A stretch of 64,000 bases of DNA from Hydra vulgaris (taxonomy: Eukaryota; Cnidaria; Hydrozoa; Anthoathecata; Hydridae): positions 9,100,001-9,164,000 of the forward strand of contig NC_088926.1 in assembly GCF_038396675.1 (NCBI RefSeq). The letters are read 5' to 3'. Positions 34,570-45,919 of this stretch are shown piece by piece. The notes under the pieces are model-generated. The model ran no database searches, was not told where the DNA came from, and saw only the letters and a list, made by a program, of their open reading frames with translations. Each line of letters starts with the position of its first letter. Within the stretch, counting starts at the first letter, position 1. Both the position numbers and the translations under genes were made by a program.

Positions 34570-36270
34570 TTTTTTTAACAGATTAAGTACTCATAATTGT
34601 AGAAATATAATATAATAATTACTTATAGGATAATTAGACTTTACATCAGCCTCATTTGAGATAGTATTAATCTAACTAGTTAGATTTATATAAACTATAT
34701 ATTAATTTATATTTATGTTGCATTTATATATGATTATAAATTTAAACTAATTTATACTTATACGTATTAAAAACTTAAAAAAATAAAATTGAGTAAAAAT
34801 AGAGTAATAACATATAACATATTAAAATTTAGTAATATTCTTAGTATATTAAAGTTTTTCACTTTGATTTAGCATTTGTCTACTCTTCATTCAGGTAATC
34901 AAAGTTAATGCCAAATGTTAGTTTTTTCCAGCTGCCATGGTAAACCTCCTGTAATAGAGGGATGTAGCAACTGAAAGACCATGTCTGATTTGTCCAACTC
35001 ATACATAGTTTATCTTTTCTTCGATAATTTGAGAAAATTATCCAAGAGAAGATAACAATTTGAGAAAAATAATTAAAATTTAACAAAGAAAAAAATGTTG
35101 TTTTAAGAGTCACCCTAATAGTGAGTCGAAGACTTTTTTACTTTAGCAACATAGCTCTTATGTTTTCAGTTCATCATTTATCTTCTTTTTTGCATAGCTG
35201 ACTATGTGCTTATGATCTACTAGTTTTAGAGGCGTCTATTGACGCTTGAGTTAAAATATTATTTTGAATTTTATTATTTTAAAATTTTTAAAAACAATAA
35301 AAAAATTATTAAAATCATTATCTTTATGTTTACATAAATCATTTTCATAATCTTCATTGTTGTTTGTTAAATACAATACTTTTTTGACTTTTTTTTTAAA
35401 TGGATCACATAAACTTTCACCATAAGTAATCTCAAATCCGAGCAAGCCTCTTCATAGTGATTTTAAATAGTTTGAATATGATTTACTTTACATCGTAAGT
35501 GTACAAGTTCTTCACCTTTTTCTAGTAATTCCTTAAAACACTTGATTTGGGTAAATTCTATTTTATAATGATCTTTATTCAATGCTTTTCCAATTCAAAT
35601 TTAAGTTAGATCTAAATTATACACTTGCTGTTTATATTTAATTATCATCTAAAAAAAAAAAGAGTAAACTTAAATATAAAATAAAATACACCAATAACTT
35701 TTTTTATTTCATAAACTCAATATCATAGGTTTTATATGTGAATGCTTGTTGTGAATACAATCAAGCATAAAATCAAACACACTGTGTCAAAAAAATGTTC
35801 ATTAAACTAATAGATGAAATTGTAAAAAGATTTTTAAAAGTCAAGCGGGACTTATTTTCATCAAAACTTGTTTTCTACTAATTTTAATATTTTGACTTTT
35901 TAAGGTTGCTATTATGAATTATATTTGACATTAAACAAATTTTTTTAAAAAAGCATCTTTTGTGGTTCAACAAACAATCTAATTTGATGAACTACAAGAG
36001 GTTTTATGCAGAAAATTTTAGGAACTGCTTTTCTAATTAATATGAACCAACTAATCAGGCTTCATCAATATCTAAGGTGGTTTATATTGAAACAGATTTG
36101 AGGGTCTAAAGGACTGAGGCACTGGAGGCTGTGCCCCACACATTTTATTTTTTATTTTTAACAAAGTAAAAATAACTTTGAAAATAGTCTTTTTATATTT
36201 ATGTGTTTTTGATTTATACTTATTCCATTTAGTTTTTGATAATTCTATATTCAATAATCTTTCTTAAAAA
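34570..36270. other. Intronic AT-rich sequence
   Basis: Apart from a solo MITE end at 35085-35116 (GTTGTTTTAAGAGTCACCC) I recognise nothing. The frame at 36072-36254 is low-complexity. Confidence 0.55.
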
Positions 36271-36276
36271 GAGAGT

Positions 36277-36453
36277 GCAGTAAATTCCTGTTAAGACAAA
36301 CCCCCAAGTGACCAAGGAAAATGGGTTGACTAAACGAATATTCAATTTAAGCAAAGTAAAATCATTGTTTTTGCTTTAAAAGGACTATAGAAAATAGTTT
36401 GGGATAACAAAAGCTTGAGCTAGCCAGTGTTCAACTTACCAGAAATTAACTGC
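36277..36453. mobile_element. Pogo/Tigger-like MITE
   Basis: Left GCAGTAAATTCCTGTTAAG and right inverse GCAGTTAATTTCTGGTAAG form imperfect terminal repeats. The interior has GGGTTGACTAAACGAATATT, a style typical of pogo-type short elements. 177 bp. Confidence 0.7.
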
Positions 36454-37059
36454 ATATGTTAATATTAACATTTTAGAATAAACAAATATTAATTAAAATA
36501 ATGATTTTAAAATGTGATAAATTTATTTTTTATAGATCTGTTAACATTTTAGCTGTTAACATTTTAGCAGTAAAAAACATCAACTTATTTCAATTCAAAA
36601 AGTTATAAATTATACAATTTAAAATTCTATTAAAATCATTATTTTAGATGGATAATTGTTTTTAATCCATATAATAACAAATCAAAATTCTTATAAATAG
36701 ATGGACGTTCTTAAGGCATTTAAAAAAAATCATTGAATAAAAAAAACCAAATGGAAAAAGTATAAAACAAAAAAATTTTTTAGTTATCTTTATTTAGCTT
36801 AAAATGAAAAAAATTTTTTTTTATTTTTTGAGAAAATATTTGGGGCATGACCACCAGTGCCCCAGCCCCATGGTTCCCTGGTCATCTGCCCTGGAAACAA
36901 ATTTAACACACATTCATTGGCACTACAAAAATGTCAAAAGTATATGAGCTCCTAAAAATTGCCAAAATTAATTACTAAGGCAATTATTATAAAATTTATT
37001 TAAATTGCTAATTAAAGGTACTTAATAATAATTTTTTACATTTTTGATCATTTTATTGA

Positions 37060-37400
37060 ATTCGTCACCCCTGAAAAAAGTTTCTTAATCTTGATTTACC
37101 AGTAAGAGCATCAGAGACCCAACGGAACAATGTCATGGAATCTGTAAAAATAGTGTCTTTTTTTAGTTTCCATATCAAAGCCATATTCAGCCCTCGCATT
37201 ACAGCATCTAGCCGTATTTATGTCAACATCAGACATTTCTTTTTACAGCCATGCTGCATCCTCTACAGTAGTTTTACCAATTTGAATAAGAGAGCCAATC
37301 ACCAAAGAACTGGCGTCTACCCACATGTCACCCTCAAAACCATGTATAGCCCTATCACCATTAGCTGGTTTGCACATTTTTACAGAATAAACTTCTTGTA
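37060..37400 (-). pseudogene. Retrotransposon RNase H fragment
   Basis: Minus-strand frames give DMWVDASSLVIGSLIQIGKT (first Asp), VEDAAWL, DINTA, then after a shift LDAVMRGLNMALIWKLKK (second acidic region) and IFTDSMTLFRWVSDALTGKS (third Asp). This is the RNase H fold arrangement in the pol of LTR retrotransposons (Ty3/gypsy or Pao type). Stops and frameshifts; no neighbouring RT or integrase recognised. Confidence 0.72.
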
Positions 37401-37426
37401 GTACATACTTCAAGAAGTTTATTCTG
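37383..37426. repeat. 16-bp inverted duplication, 12-base loop
   Basis: Perfect arms 37383-37398 and 37411-37426 at the edge of the RNase H fragment. Confidence 0.85.
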
Positions 37427-38079
37427 AAGTGTTCTTTAAATTTTCGTTGTCAACCTCATTGTCCCTACCCTTCTAAACTAATGACTCTTCTTTTCAAAAG
37501 ACCGCAAACTGCCTGAAACTAACCACATACTGATGAATGACCTACCAACAGCCCACAAATGAAATACACTTCTCTGTTTAACTTTTTCGGAATCACATCA
37601 ACTACCAATGTCACTTACTGAGCTTTAGAGTGGCTTCCTGAATGAAGGAAGTTTTTTGATAACAAAAAATTAGAAAAAAGAAAGAAAAAGAAAAGAAACA
37701 GAGTTTGAAAATAAGAAAAAAACAAATTAAGAAGGGAAAAATGCATAAATATATTAAAAGGCAAAAACAAAATAATAACAACAAAAAGAATAAATTTAAG
37801 AAAAATAGTTAATAATTTAAAAGAAAAAGAACTTGAATTGAAACTATTTTTCATGTTAATGTATAACACATTCGAATAAAAAACAAACAGCAGAAAAAGT
37901 TTATTATTTTTTATAAAGTGTTATTTTTTTTGTTATGTTGACTGAATAAGATCTATTTTAATAATATTGTAATTTAATAATACTGTAATTTAATAATACT
38001 GTAATTTAATTCATAACAATTTTGTAATCAAACATAACCTTTTTTGTTTTTTATTCTCGCTATTTTTTATTAGTTTTTG

Positions 38080-38410
38080 TTGTTGTTATTATTATTGGTG
38101 AATTTATATTTGCCCTGTTTCCTTAATTTAGTTTTGAATATTGTCTTTTATTACTTTCTTTAGTCTCAAAATACTGTTATTGTAGCTATTATTATTATTA
38201 TTGTTATTAATAATCATCATTACGTTAATTAGCTTGATGTCACTCTGTAAATATAACCTTTTAATTAAAATTTTATTCCCTTCTTAAATTATTTTGCTGT
38301 GTTATTGTATACTTTTCTTAATCTTAATATTATTATTGTTACTATTTTTATTATTATTGTTTTATTATAATAATAATTATTATTATTATCATTATTACTA
38401 TAGTTTGTTA
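38080..38410. repeat. ATT/TAA-rich low-complexity region
   Basis: Irregular ATT and TTA triplet runs (ATTATTATTATTGTTATT type). Confidence 0.8.
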
Positions 38411-38485
38411 TATATTTATAAAAATTATTTTTTAAAGTGTATACTTGAGATAAGTATTTCATTACTATTTGTAAAAATCCATGAG

Positions 38486-38523
38486 AATTTATACTAAATA
38501 TATATATATTTTTAGTATAAATT
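38486..38523. repeat. 17-bp inverted repeat at the LINE truncation point
   Basis: Arms 38486-38502 and 38507-38523, one mismatch and a 4-base loop. Recognisable RT sequence ends here. Confidence 0.8.
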
Positions 38524-38974
38524 TGATGAGATGTAAGAATATCTGGAAGATACTTAATGTAAATTAAAAAGAGTATTGGGCCTAGGATAGAACCTTGAGA
38601 AACCCCTGAAGTTACAGAATAAGAAGAAGAGTGATGTCCATCGAGGACAACTTTGAAACTACGATTGGAAAAGAAGGATTCAATAATCTTAAAGATGTTG
38701 CCAGATACACCCTAAGAAGAAAGCTTATGGAGAAGACCAGCATGCCAAACTTTATCAAAAGCTTTTGAAATCTCAAGAGCGATAGCCTTAACCTTTCCAC
38801 CTTTGTCTAATGCACAATAAAACTTATCAGTTATTACTGTTAGCAAATCAGCTGTAGAACGAGAAGATCAAAATCCATATTGATGGTCAGAAAGTAAGTT
38901 ATTAGATTTAAGATGAGAAATTAAGTGTTTGTTAATTAAAGATTCAAAAACCTTGCTTATGATAGGAAGAAGAC

Positions 38975-39920
38975 TAATGGGACGGTAGTTAGACAAATCA
39001 GATGGCTCTCCAGAATTTTTGTAGATAGGGATAACAGATGCAGCTTTCCAGCAGGCTGGAAAACAATACTCTGATAAGCACTTGTTAAATAGTTTTGAGA
39101 GTATAGACGACAGCTCCGGAGAACACTTCTGCAAGACAATAACAGGTATGTTGTCCGGGCCACAAGCTGTAGAAGAGTCTAAGCAGGAAATCACTTCAGA
39201 TATAGAAACTGGAGTGATATGTCAAGCAATGGATCAACCTGTTTGTTGGCGATATCAGGAAGAACGCAACTTGTGGAATCAAGAGATGATATTGATGAAA
39301 AGTTTTTAGCAAACAATTCAGCTTTGTCTTTAGGCGAGGTGACAAAGTCTGAACCATACAAGAGAGTTGGAATTAAAGATTTGGCCTTATTAATAATACT
39401 ATAAAAGATTCTCCAGAAGTCATGAGATCTTAATTTTTGAGATGAGATATGAAATTTCATGAACTGAGAATAATGGGACGGTAGTTAGACAAATCAGATT
39501 GCTCTCCAGAATTTTTGTCGATAGGGATAACAGATGCCGCTTTCCAGCAGGCTGGAAAACAATACTCTGATAAGCACTTGTTGAATAGTTTTGAGAATAT
39601 AGACGACAGCTCCGGAGAACACTTCTGCAAGACAATAACAGGTATGTTGTCCGGGCCACAAGCTGTAGAAGAGTCTAAGCAGGAAATCACTTCAGATATA
39701 GAAACTGGAGTGATATGTCAAGCAATGGATCAACCTGTTTGTTGGCGATATCAGGAAGAACGCAACTTGTGGAATCAAGAGATGATATTGATGAAAAGTT
39801 TTTAGCAAACAATTCAGCTTTGTCTTTAGGTGAGGTGACAAAGTCTGAACCATACAAGAGAGGTGGAATTAAAGATTTGCCCTTATTAATAATACTATAA
39901 AAGATTCTCTAGAAGTCATG
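38975..39920. repeat. 450-bp tandem duplication within the LINE (offset 496)
   Basis: 38975-39424 and 39471-39920 are about 97-98% identical; 46 bp of unduplicated LINE sequence lies between. The copies carry the [19 protein letters not shown] region of RT twice. Confidence 0.95.
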
Positions 39921-39971
39921 ACAGGCCCAGGTCAAATGTGTGAATAAATGCCCAAACCAAGCATGTGACTA

Positions 39972-41202
39972 CAGGGCTTGTGATGAAGAAAATCGTCAAG
40001 CGTGTTATATCGCGCTCGTAAAATTAGAATATGTTTTCATCGGGCGTGATTATCTGCCCTCTAGATAACGTCGGCGAGCGCGATCATGAAAATTGCTAAG
40101 GCGATACTCATAAAAAGCTTTTTCTTTTTTATATCTTTTTTTATTTGATACATAATTCTTTCGTCAAAAAATGTTTGAATTAGTATCACAGTTATGAAAC
40201 TACTTCAACGAAAGAGATTTTTATACTTCCAAACTTCTTGTATATTGTCAGATCACGATTTTATTTTTAACTATTTATGTTATTAAAAAAAAATATCAAA
40301 CAAAAACGCAACTTCTTATTGATTTAGTATTGAAGTATAATTTAGTGACTTAGTTTTGCTTCGTTGTTTTGTATTTTAAAATGTTACTCTGTAAACTTAA
40401 TTAACGGTTAATGGTTTTTATATTTCTTGATATTTTTTATTCAAATTAATTATTTAATTTTTTTCTAAAATTTTTTTTTAATTACGTTTTTTTATCTTAA
40501 AACAATAATATGCAAGAATAATTTGAAATAATAATAACTTTTTATTTAATAAATATTGACATCATTACTTAGTTTTCTTTTGGAATGTCCTTAATTGCGA
40601 ACATTCTAAACAACAGAATCGTTTTAAATTTGAGTTAAAATAAATAATAGTTAATAAAAAATCTATACTATGAACAAAAACTAATTTTAAAAATTACTCT
40701 ATTATTAATATTTATCTTTATTATAAACGATGTGTGGAATATTACAAACAATAAATCAAATAAATTTTACTTAATATTTTCACAAAATTAAAAATACTCC
40801 GCAGTTTTAATTTTCTTATAATGGTTTTCGAATTTTCTAGTCTTATTTTATTTGCGCATTTTTGTATTCACATTGTGTTTCCACGTGCACATTCCATCAT
40901 TGAAATTAGTGACGATAACGACTTTAAACTGCTCATTCCTTACGTTAGTGCAAAAGAGAGGGACGTTGAGCTTTTTATATTTTATATCAGTTGTTTGATA
41001 ACAGAATATCTTTAATAAAAATCTTTTTTAAATATTTTATGAAAATAAAAAAATAATCTTGAACTATTGGACGAGCGTTATTTTACACGCTTGTTATAAG
41101 CTGAACGAGCGTTGTTTATTGCGCCTAGAACGTTTGAAGATACCGTTTATGGGCGTGTTTTACGAGCGGAGCGCAATCACGCTCGCTTTATCACAAGCCC
41201 TG
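39972..41202. mobile_element. Non-autonomous DNA transposon (CAGGGCTTGTGAT ends)
   Basis: Ends CAGGGCTTGTGATGAAG (39972) and CTTTATCACAAGCCCTG (41202) are inverted. The target repeat TGACTA occurs on both sides (39966-39971, 41203-41208). The uninterrupted LINE sequence at 12030-12050 confirms the empty site. Subterminal regions are rich in GCGAGCG/CGCTCG boxes in both orientations. 1231 bp, AT-rich interior with no transposase. Confidence 0.9.
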
Positions 41203-42074
41203 TGACTATTGGAGTCTTTACAAATTGAAGGAAGATAACCATCAATACTAAGATTGCAAGATGAGACAGCTGAACTCAAATTAGTTTCACAAAGAGCAAG
41301 TAGGTCTGGTAAACTTTGCAAGAGATAAGACTCAACAGAAGAAAAGTTACTTCAAAGACCACGAATATTTGTGAATGATAGATTTAGAGAACTTGGTGAT
41401 GATGACAGTTTTTTGTGTTTTATAGTTTTTGGTACTTTATTCATCTTTAAATTTGTTGAAGAACTTGACTCAAAGCATAGATAGTTCTCAGAACACTGTT
41501 TAATAGCCCAAGCAATTGCCTCATTACTACTAATAAACCCTAAGCCGTAACAAAGGGCTTCAAATGTGGCCTCCGTAATGCACACCAAAAGTACAAACAG
41601 AGACACCATCCATGCACAACATGGCACTGTTAATGATATTTTTCAGCTGTTGATGGAATCAGCCTCTCTGAGAGCTACCACAGAGTTCGGGAAGCCTGAC
41701 TACCAGCCAGCCTCAGAACCATAAAACTGAGTTTTAGAGCTGTACCCTCATTAGGAGATAATAGAACAAGTTGCCTAGTCATAAAAATAGAGACACAAGC
41801 AAAACCAATGCCTTGAATCAAGAAGATCCAGCATTCAACATCCTAAACTGGAAACAATGTATTAAAAATACATCTGCGCCAGCCTAATAGATGAAGAAGG
41901 GGTGCAAGGCTGGTCAACAGATAGAGTCTATTTACCCCCTCTGTTTAATTCTTATATATATATATATGATTGATTGACTTATCTCAATAAAAATAAGAGT
42001 TTTATTTGCTAACACTAATGTGGATATTTCTACTTGCAGAGTTTATATTAAAAAAATTTAAACTACACACCGGG

Positions 42075-42125
42075 AACATATGTGGCCTGCATTTATGACG
42101 CTCATAAATGCAGGCCACATATGTT
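42075..42125. repeat. 24-bp perfect inverted duplication, 3-base loop
   Basis: Arms 42075-42098 and 42102-42125 are exact reverse complements. Confidence 0.93.
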
Positions 42126-42549
42126 GACGTTTTTAAAATTAGGCTCTTTAAAATCACAAAAAATTCAATTCCTAATCAAAAGTATCAACTTTAGCCCATC
42201 ATTCTAAAAAAAGCTAAGATGCAAGATTTTGAATTTTTTGTTTTTTTTTAAATATATCTACTGCATACTTGCTATCTTAAAATGATTGAAGTATAAAACC
42301 AACTTGTTCAAAAGTTATTAGCTGTTAAAAATGATGAAAAAAAATCTTTCGCTTGTAGAGTCAAATTTTTTCAAAATAGCCCACTACTTAAATAGTTTTT
42401 TTCTCAAGAACCATTTTAAACATTGATCTGAAATTAAAAAAAAAATGATTTTTTATATATGTACAAAATCAAAAAGTTTCAGCAAAATCTGAGATAGTTT
42501 ATGAGAAATCTCATAAAAATGTACTCTATTTGGCATGGAATGACCCATA
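42120..42549. mobile_element. Possible transposon remnant ending GGAATGACCCA
   Basis: The right end resembles the inverse of the start at 33990. The interior is AT-rich without coding content. It lies directly beside PQBP1 exon 1. Confidence 0.4.
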
Positions 42550-42572
42550 TATGTATATATAATTTTAATTAC

Positions 42573-42630
42573 CTGGTACAATAAGCCCTCTTTTTTTCAA
42601 ACGAGCTTGAAGTGCAGCTGGTAATGTCAT
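42573..42630 (-). CDS. PQBP1: PQBP1 exon 1 (start codon)
   Basis: Encodes residues 1-19, MTLPAALQARLKKRGLIVP, plus the first base of codon 20. This matches the family N-terminal signature of a Met followed by LP-x-AL-x-x-RL-x-KRG, and that match decides the start codon. The donor is G|GTAATT and the exon ends in phase 1. Upstream on the coding strand is a TATAAAA-like run about 20 bp before the ATG, too close to be convincing as a promoter. The 18.9-kb intron that follows is full of transposons. Confidence 0.92.
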
Positions 42631-42685
42631 CTTTTAACACAGATTTTTTATAGCTAACTAAATTTAAATAATAACTCACACACTA

Positions 42686-42691
42686 TATATG

Positions 42692-42775
<84 letters not shown>
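42686..42775. repeat. (TA)n microsatellite just upstream of PQBP1 exon 1
   Basis: About 75 bp of pure TA preceded by GTATATAC, starting 56 bp upstream of the PQBP1 start codon, so any promoter or 5' UTR must include or avoid it. Confidence 0.93.
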
Positions 42776-42777
<2 letters not shown>

Positions 42778-43081
42778 CAATGACCCAAAGGTTTATTACA
42801 TTACCATGTATAAACAGAATACTTAAAATGTATAAACCTTTGAAGTATTATTTTTTAAGCAAAGAAATCTTCCCACTTGAAATTTTTAATTTTTGAAAAT
42901 CCAATTACTTTATAACGTATATTACAAAACCTTATGTTTTCTAAATTGATATTTATCGTTTTTACTGTTTCATACAATGATTTTAAGGAAGCATACAAAT
43001 AACTTCTTAACTATTACCTATTCCAGTCAAAAGTAATAATGAGATTCTTAGACTCTTCCTTCATTAAAATTTGTTTTAAAT

Positions 43082-43130
43082 TTCACATAATGCATTAGTC
43101 CCTAAACTAGGCACAAATGCATTATGTGAA
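43082..43130. repeat. 15-bp inverted duplication, 19-base loop
   Basis: Perfect arms 43082-43096 and 43116-43130. Confidence 0.82.
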
Positions 43131-43499
43131 GGTTTGTTATTTTTTTTAGACTGAAGACGAAAACTTGTTATATTTTATTAGACTGAAGACAAAATTCATT
43201 TGAAAAATAGCACACTTGATAATTGATAACGAAAGTAAAAGTAAACATCGGCCTTTCATTTAATCAATTTTATGAAGAAAAAATCACAAAAAGCAAAAAA
43301 CTCTGAAAAGTATCATTAAATTAGTTTCATGTAATAAATAATGTATTTATTTATAGCTTAAATTTGCTATAAAAGGTTTTACTAGCGTTTTCATGCATTT
43401 TTGATGTATTTACATAAACAGATAAAAAATATTTTGACTTATATCATAAAAACCTAGCCCTTTTTTTGGTTTGCGGTTTTTTTAGTAATAACAATATTA

Positions 43500-43532
43500 G
43501 TAGTAAAAAATAATAATAAAAATAATAATAAC

Positions 43533-43587
<55 letters not shown>
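43500..43587. repeat. (AAT)n microsatellite
   Basis: A long AAT/TAA run with few interruptions. Confidence 0.93.
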
Positions 43588-43881
43588 TATTTACAATGAC
43601 TAATTTTTAAAGATATTAATTAAATAACTTCAATATATTAGCTAAAATTATTAGCTAATATTAAAATTTGTATCGCATAAAATTATTTACAACAAAGAAA
43701 TAGAACTAAGTAATCAAAATATTAAGTATAAATAGGTGAAAATTGTTATCAAAACAAAATTAAGTTTTCACACTATTGTGTTACGGTTGTGTAAGTTTTG
43801 TTTACTTCCGAGATGAGAAAAACCGAATAAACTATCTGATCCCGTTACTAAAGAACCGAATATCATAACGAATTTTCGGTA

Positions 43882-44068
43882 TGGGATTGTCCATAATACG
43901 TAATTTATAGAAAAACTTGTGACGAGGGAAGGGGGCCTGAAACGGCCCTCTCCCTTTCTTTGTTACAACACCGTAACTCCTTTGGTAACATTTTCTGCTC
44001 GAGTCGTCACAAAACTTTTGGCCCCTCTCCACCTCTAGAGCATGACGTAATTTACTGACGACCCCTTA
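43882..44068. mobile_element. MITE (GGGATTGTCCATAA family)
   Basis: Left GGGATTGTCCATAATACGTA and right inverse GGGGTCGTCAGTAAATTACG are imperfect terminal repeats. The interior is GC-richer, with AGGGGCC/GGCCCCT motifs. Related to the nested element at 28998-29150. A 66-codon minus frame over it is not a gene. Confidence 0.7.
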
Positions 44069-44069
44069 G

Positions 44070-45915
44070 TTACTATCTGCAGCATGCCCTAAAATTGATA
44101 AATATTAAAGATCCCTTTGCTGCAATTGGCAACATTATTAATTAGGTTATCTTGTCGATTGGTTCGTGAAAAAAGACAGGGGTCGTGAAAAAAAAGTAAC
44201 GGGAGGTTCAGTTATTCTAAACTATAATCGCGACTTATAATTGTTATAGAATTATAAGATTTTCTTTTTTTGTTGTTGTTGCTTTTTTACCTAATTTGTG
44301 GTGATATATATTTATAATTTATGATGAATTATATATCGAAAAATTTACGTTTTTATAGCATAGGGTGATCAGTGTTATTCTCAGCAACAGTGTCATTCTT
44401 GTTTTTTTTGTGACCATTTTTTGCCTGCAAAGTCTTAATTTTATCTGCAAGGTGCATTTCCCACCTTGTCTACTTTGGTTTGTAGCATTCTGTAACCAAT
44501 AAGTCATACTTTTAGTATGCATTTAAAGGAGAAGAAGTGATAATGTTTATGTTGTGTTGTGCTTTGTTCCCATTCATTTTATTCCTCTTAGAAATATACC
44601 TAATTGCTATGTGTAACTTATACCTTTATTTATATTTATAGAGTTAGTAAATATGGATAATAATAGAAATAAATTAAGATTTAATATAGGAGATTTAATA
44701 AAAAAATTGAATTAAAAAGTTTTATCTAACTGATACTTTATCAGTTATGCAACAACTTAAAAAGTCAGATCAAGAAAATCGATAACAAAACCAAAACTCG
44801 GATCAAGAAAATCGATAAGAAAACGATAACAAAACGAGCGATAATAAGAAAAAACAGAGAAAAGTTCAACGTGCTATTGAGAATTGTTTGACAAAGAAAA
44901 AAAGGCAGATAGGAAAACATATAGTTCTGGACTAGAACTACTCATATAAGAAAACTATTGTGCTCCAGAACTTCTAGGGTACACTAGTTTTTATATATGT
45001 ATACGTTTACTTCATGTTTTATTTTGTTTTTAAATTGTTTTCAGAAATATGATTTTGTTAAAGTCACCTAAATTTAAACATTTTATTTATTATAATTATT
45101 ATTATTAATTTAAAAATTTTAGCCTAATTTAAACAATAAGCCTAAAATTTTTACAGCACTTTCTCCAATGTTAGTACTAGTTTTTGAACTGAATACAACT
45201 ATATAGATCAAACAGATTTTGTGTAATTGCATTCTCTTTTTCTAATACAAACTGATTTCTTATATTGCTCAATAAGAATTCTCTGCCATTATAGATTGGC
45301 AATATTTTCAAGTTAAATTTTAAAGTCAAAACCTTTATTACTCTATTATCAACATGTAGTAAAAATTTTTAATATATTTAAAAGTTTAAAGTTTTTAACT
45401 TATTTGGAAATTTTTGCAAACTCCGTAAAACCTTGTTTATATAGTTTGTTTATATAATGGATTAAATGGTGATATAGTTGAGCCACCTAAAACAACCAAA
45501 TTAGACTAAAAATATCAGTATAAAACTATACTTTAAATATTTATTAATTCGTTTATTTCGGAATTTTGTAAAACAAAATTATAGTTAAAAAAAAATGCTC
45601 AAATTTTAAATTTATATTTAATTTTTGATCCGGAATTTACGCCTAAAACATATACAGTTTACACTATGTTACAAATTTATAACTCTATTTTCCATTTGGC
45701 CAAAAACAAATTAAAAACAACTGTTGTTCCGCAAAAAGTGTTATTCCAGAGGGCAGCAAGAAAAATATTGGAGACTCAAATTATAGTTTTGCAGATGCGG
45801 TTGAGGAAAGAATGCCAAATTTTCATAACCAGAAGGACGTCGACGATCTAATTAGAGACTTAGGTCTGATCAAGTTGAATAGTATTTTTCTAGTATTCCG
45901 GCTCAAACAATGAAA
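44070..45915. other. AT-rich sequence, no gene recognised
   Basis: The minus strand at 44319-44522 and plus strand at 44650-44940 (repeated CAAGAAAATCGATAAC) have weak coding-like texture but no identifiable domain. Confidence 0.5.
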
Positions 45916-45919
45916 TTTA

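Larger units (their letters stand above)
38505..41765 (-). pseudogene. Rearranged LINE (endonuclease + RT), with duplication and insertion
   Basis: Minus-strand order: KMNKVPKTIKHKKLSSSPSS, NLSFTNIRGL, a stop, SYLLQSLPDLLALCETNLSS, NLSIDGYLPSICKDSNSH (endonuclease start). The 1.2-kb insertion follows, then a jump into the RT region: [114 protein letters not shown]. It stops before the catalytic YADD motif. A segment of about 450 bp is tandemly duplicated. Same family as the fragment at 11690-12490. Confidence 0.88.

Noticed and set aside
39082..39900. Plus-strand frames such as [18 protein letters not shown]
   Set aside because: Antisense of the LINE reverse transcriptase; seen twice only because the segment is duplicated.
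40821..41015. 64-codon frame inside the 1.2-kb element
   Set aside because: No transposase motif and AT-biased composition; not supported as a gene.
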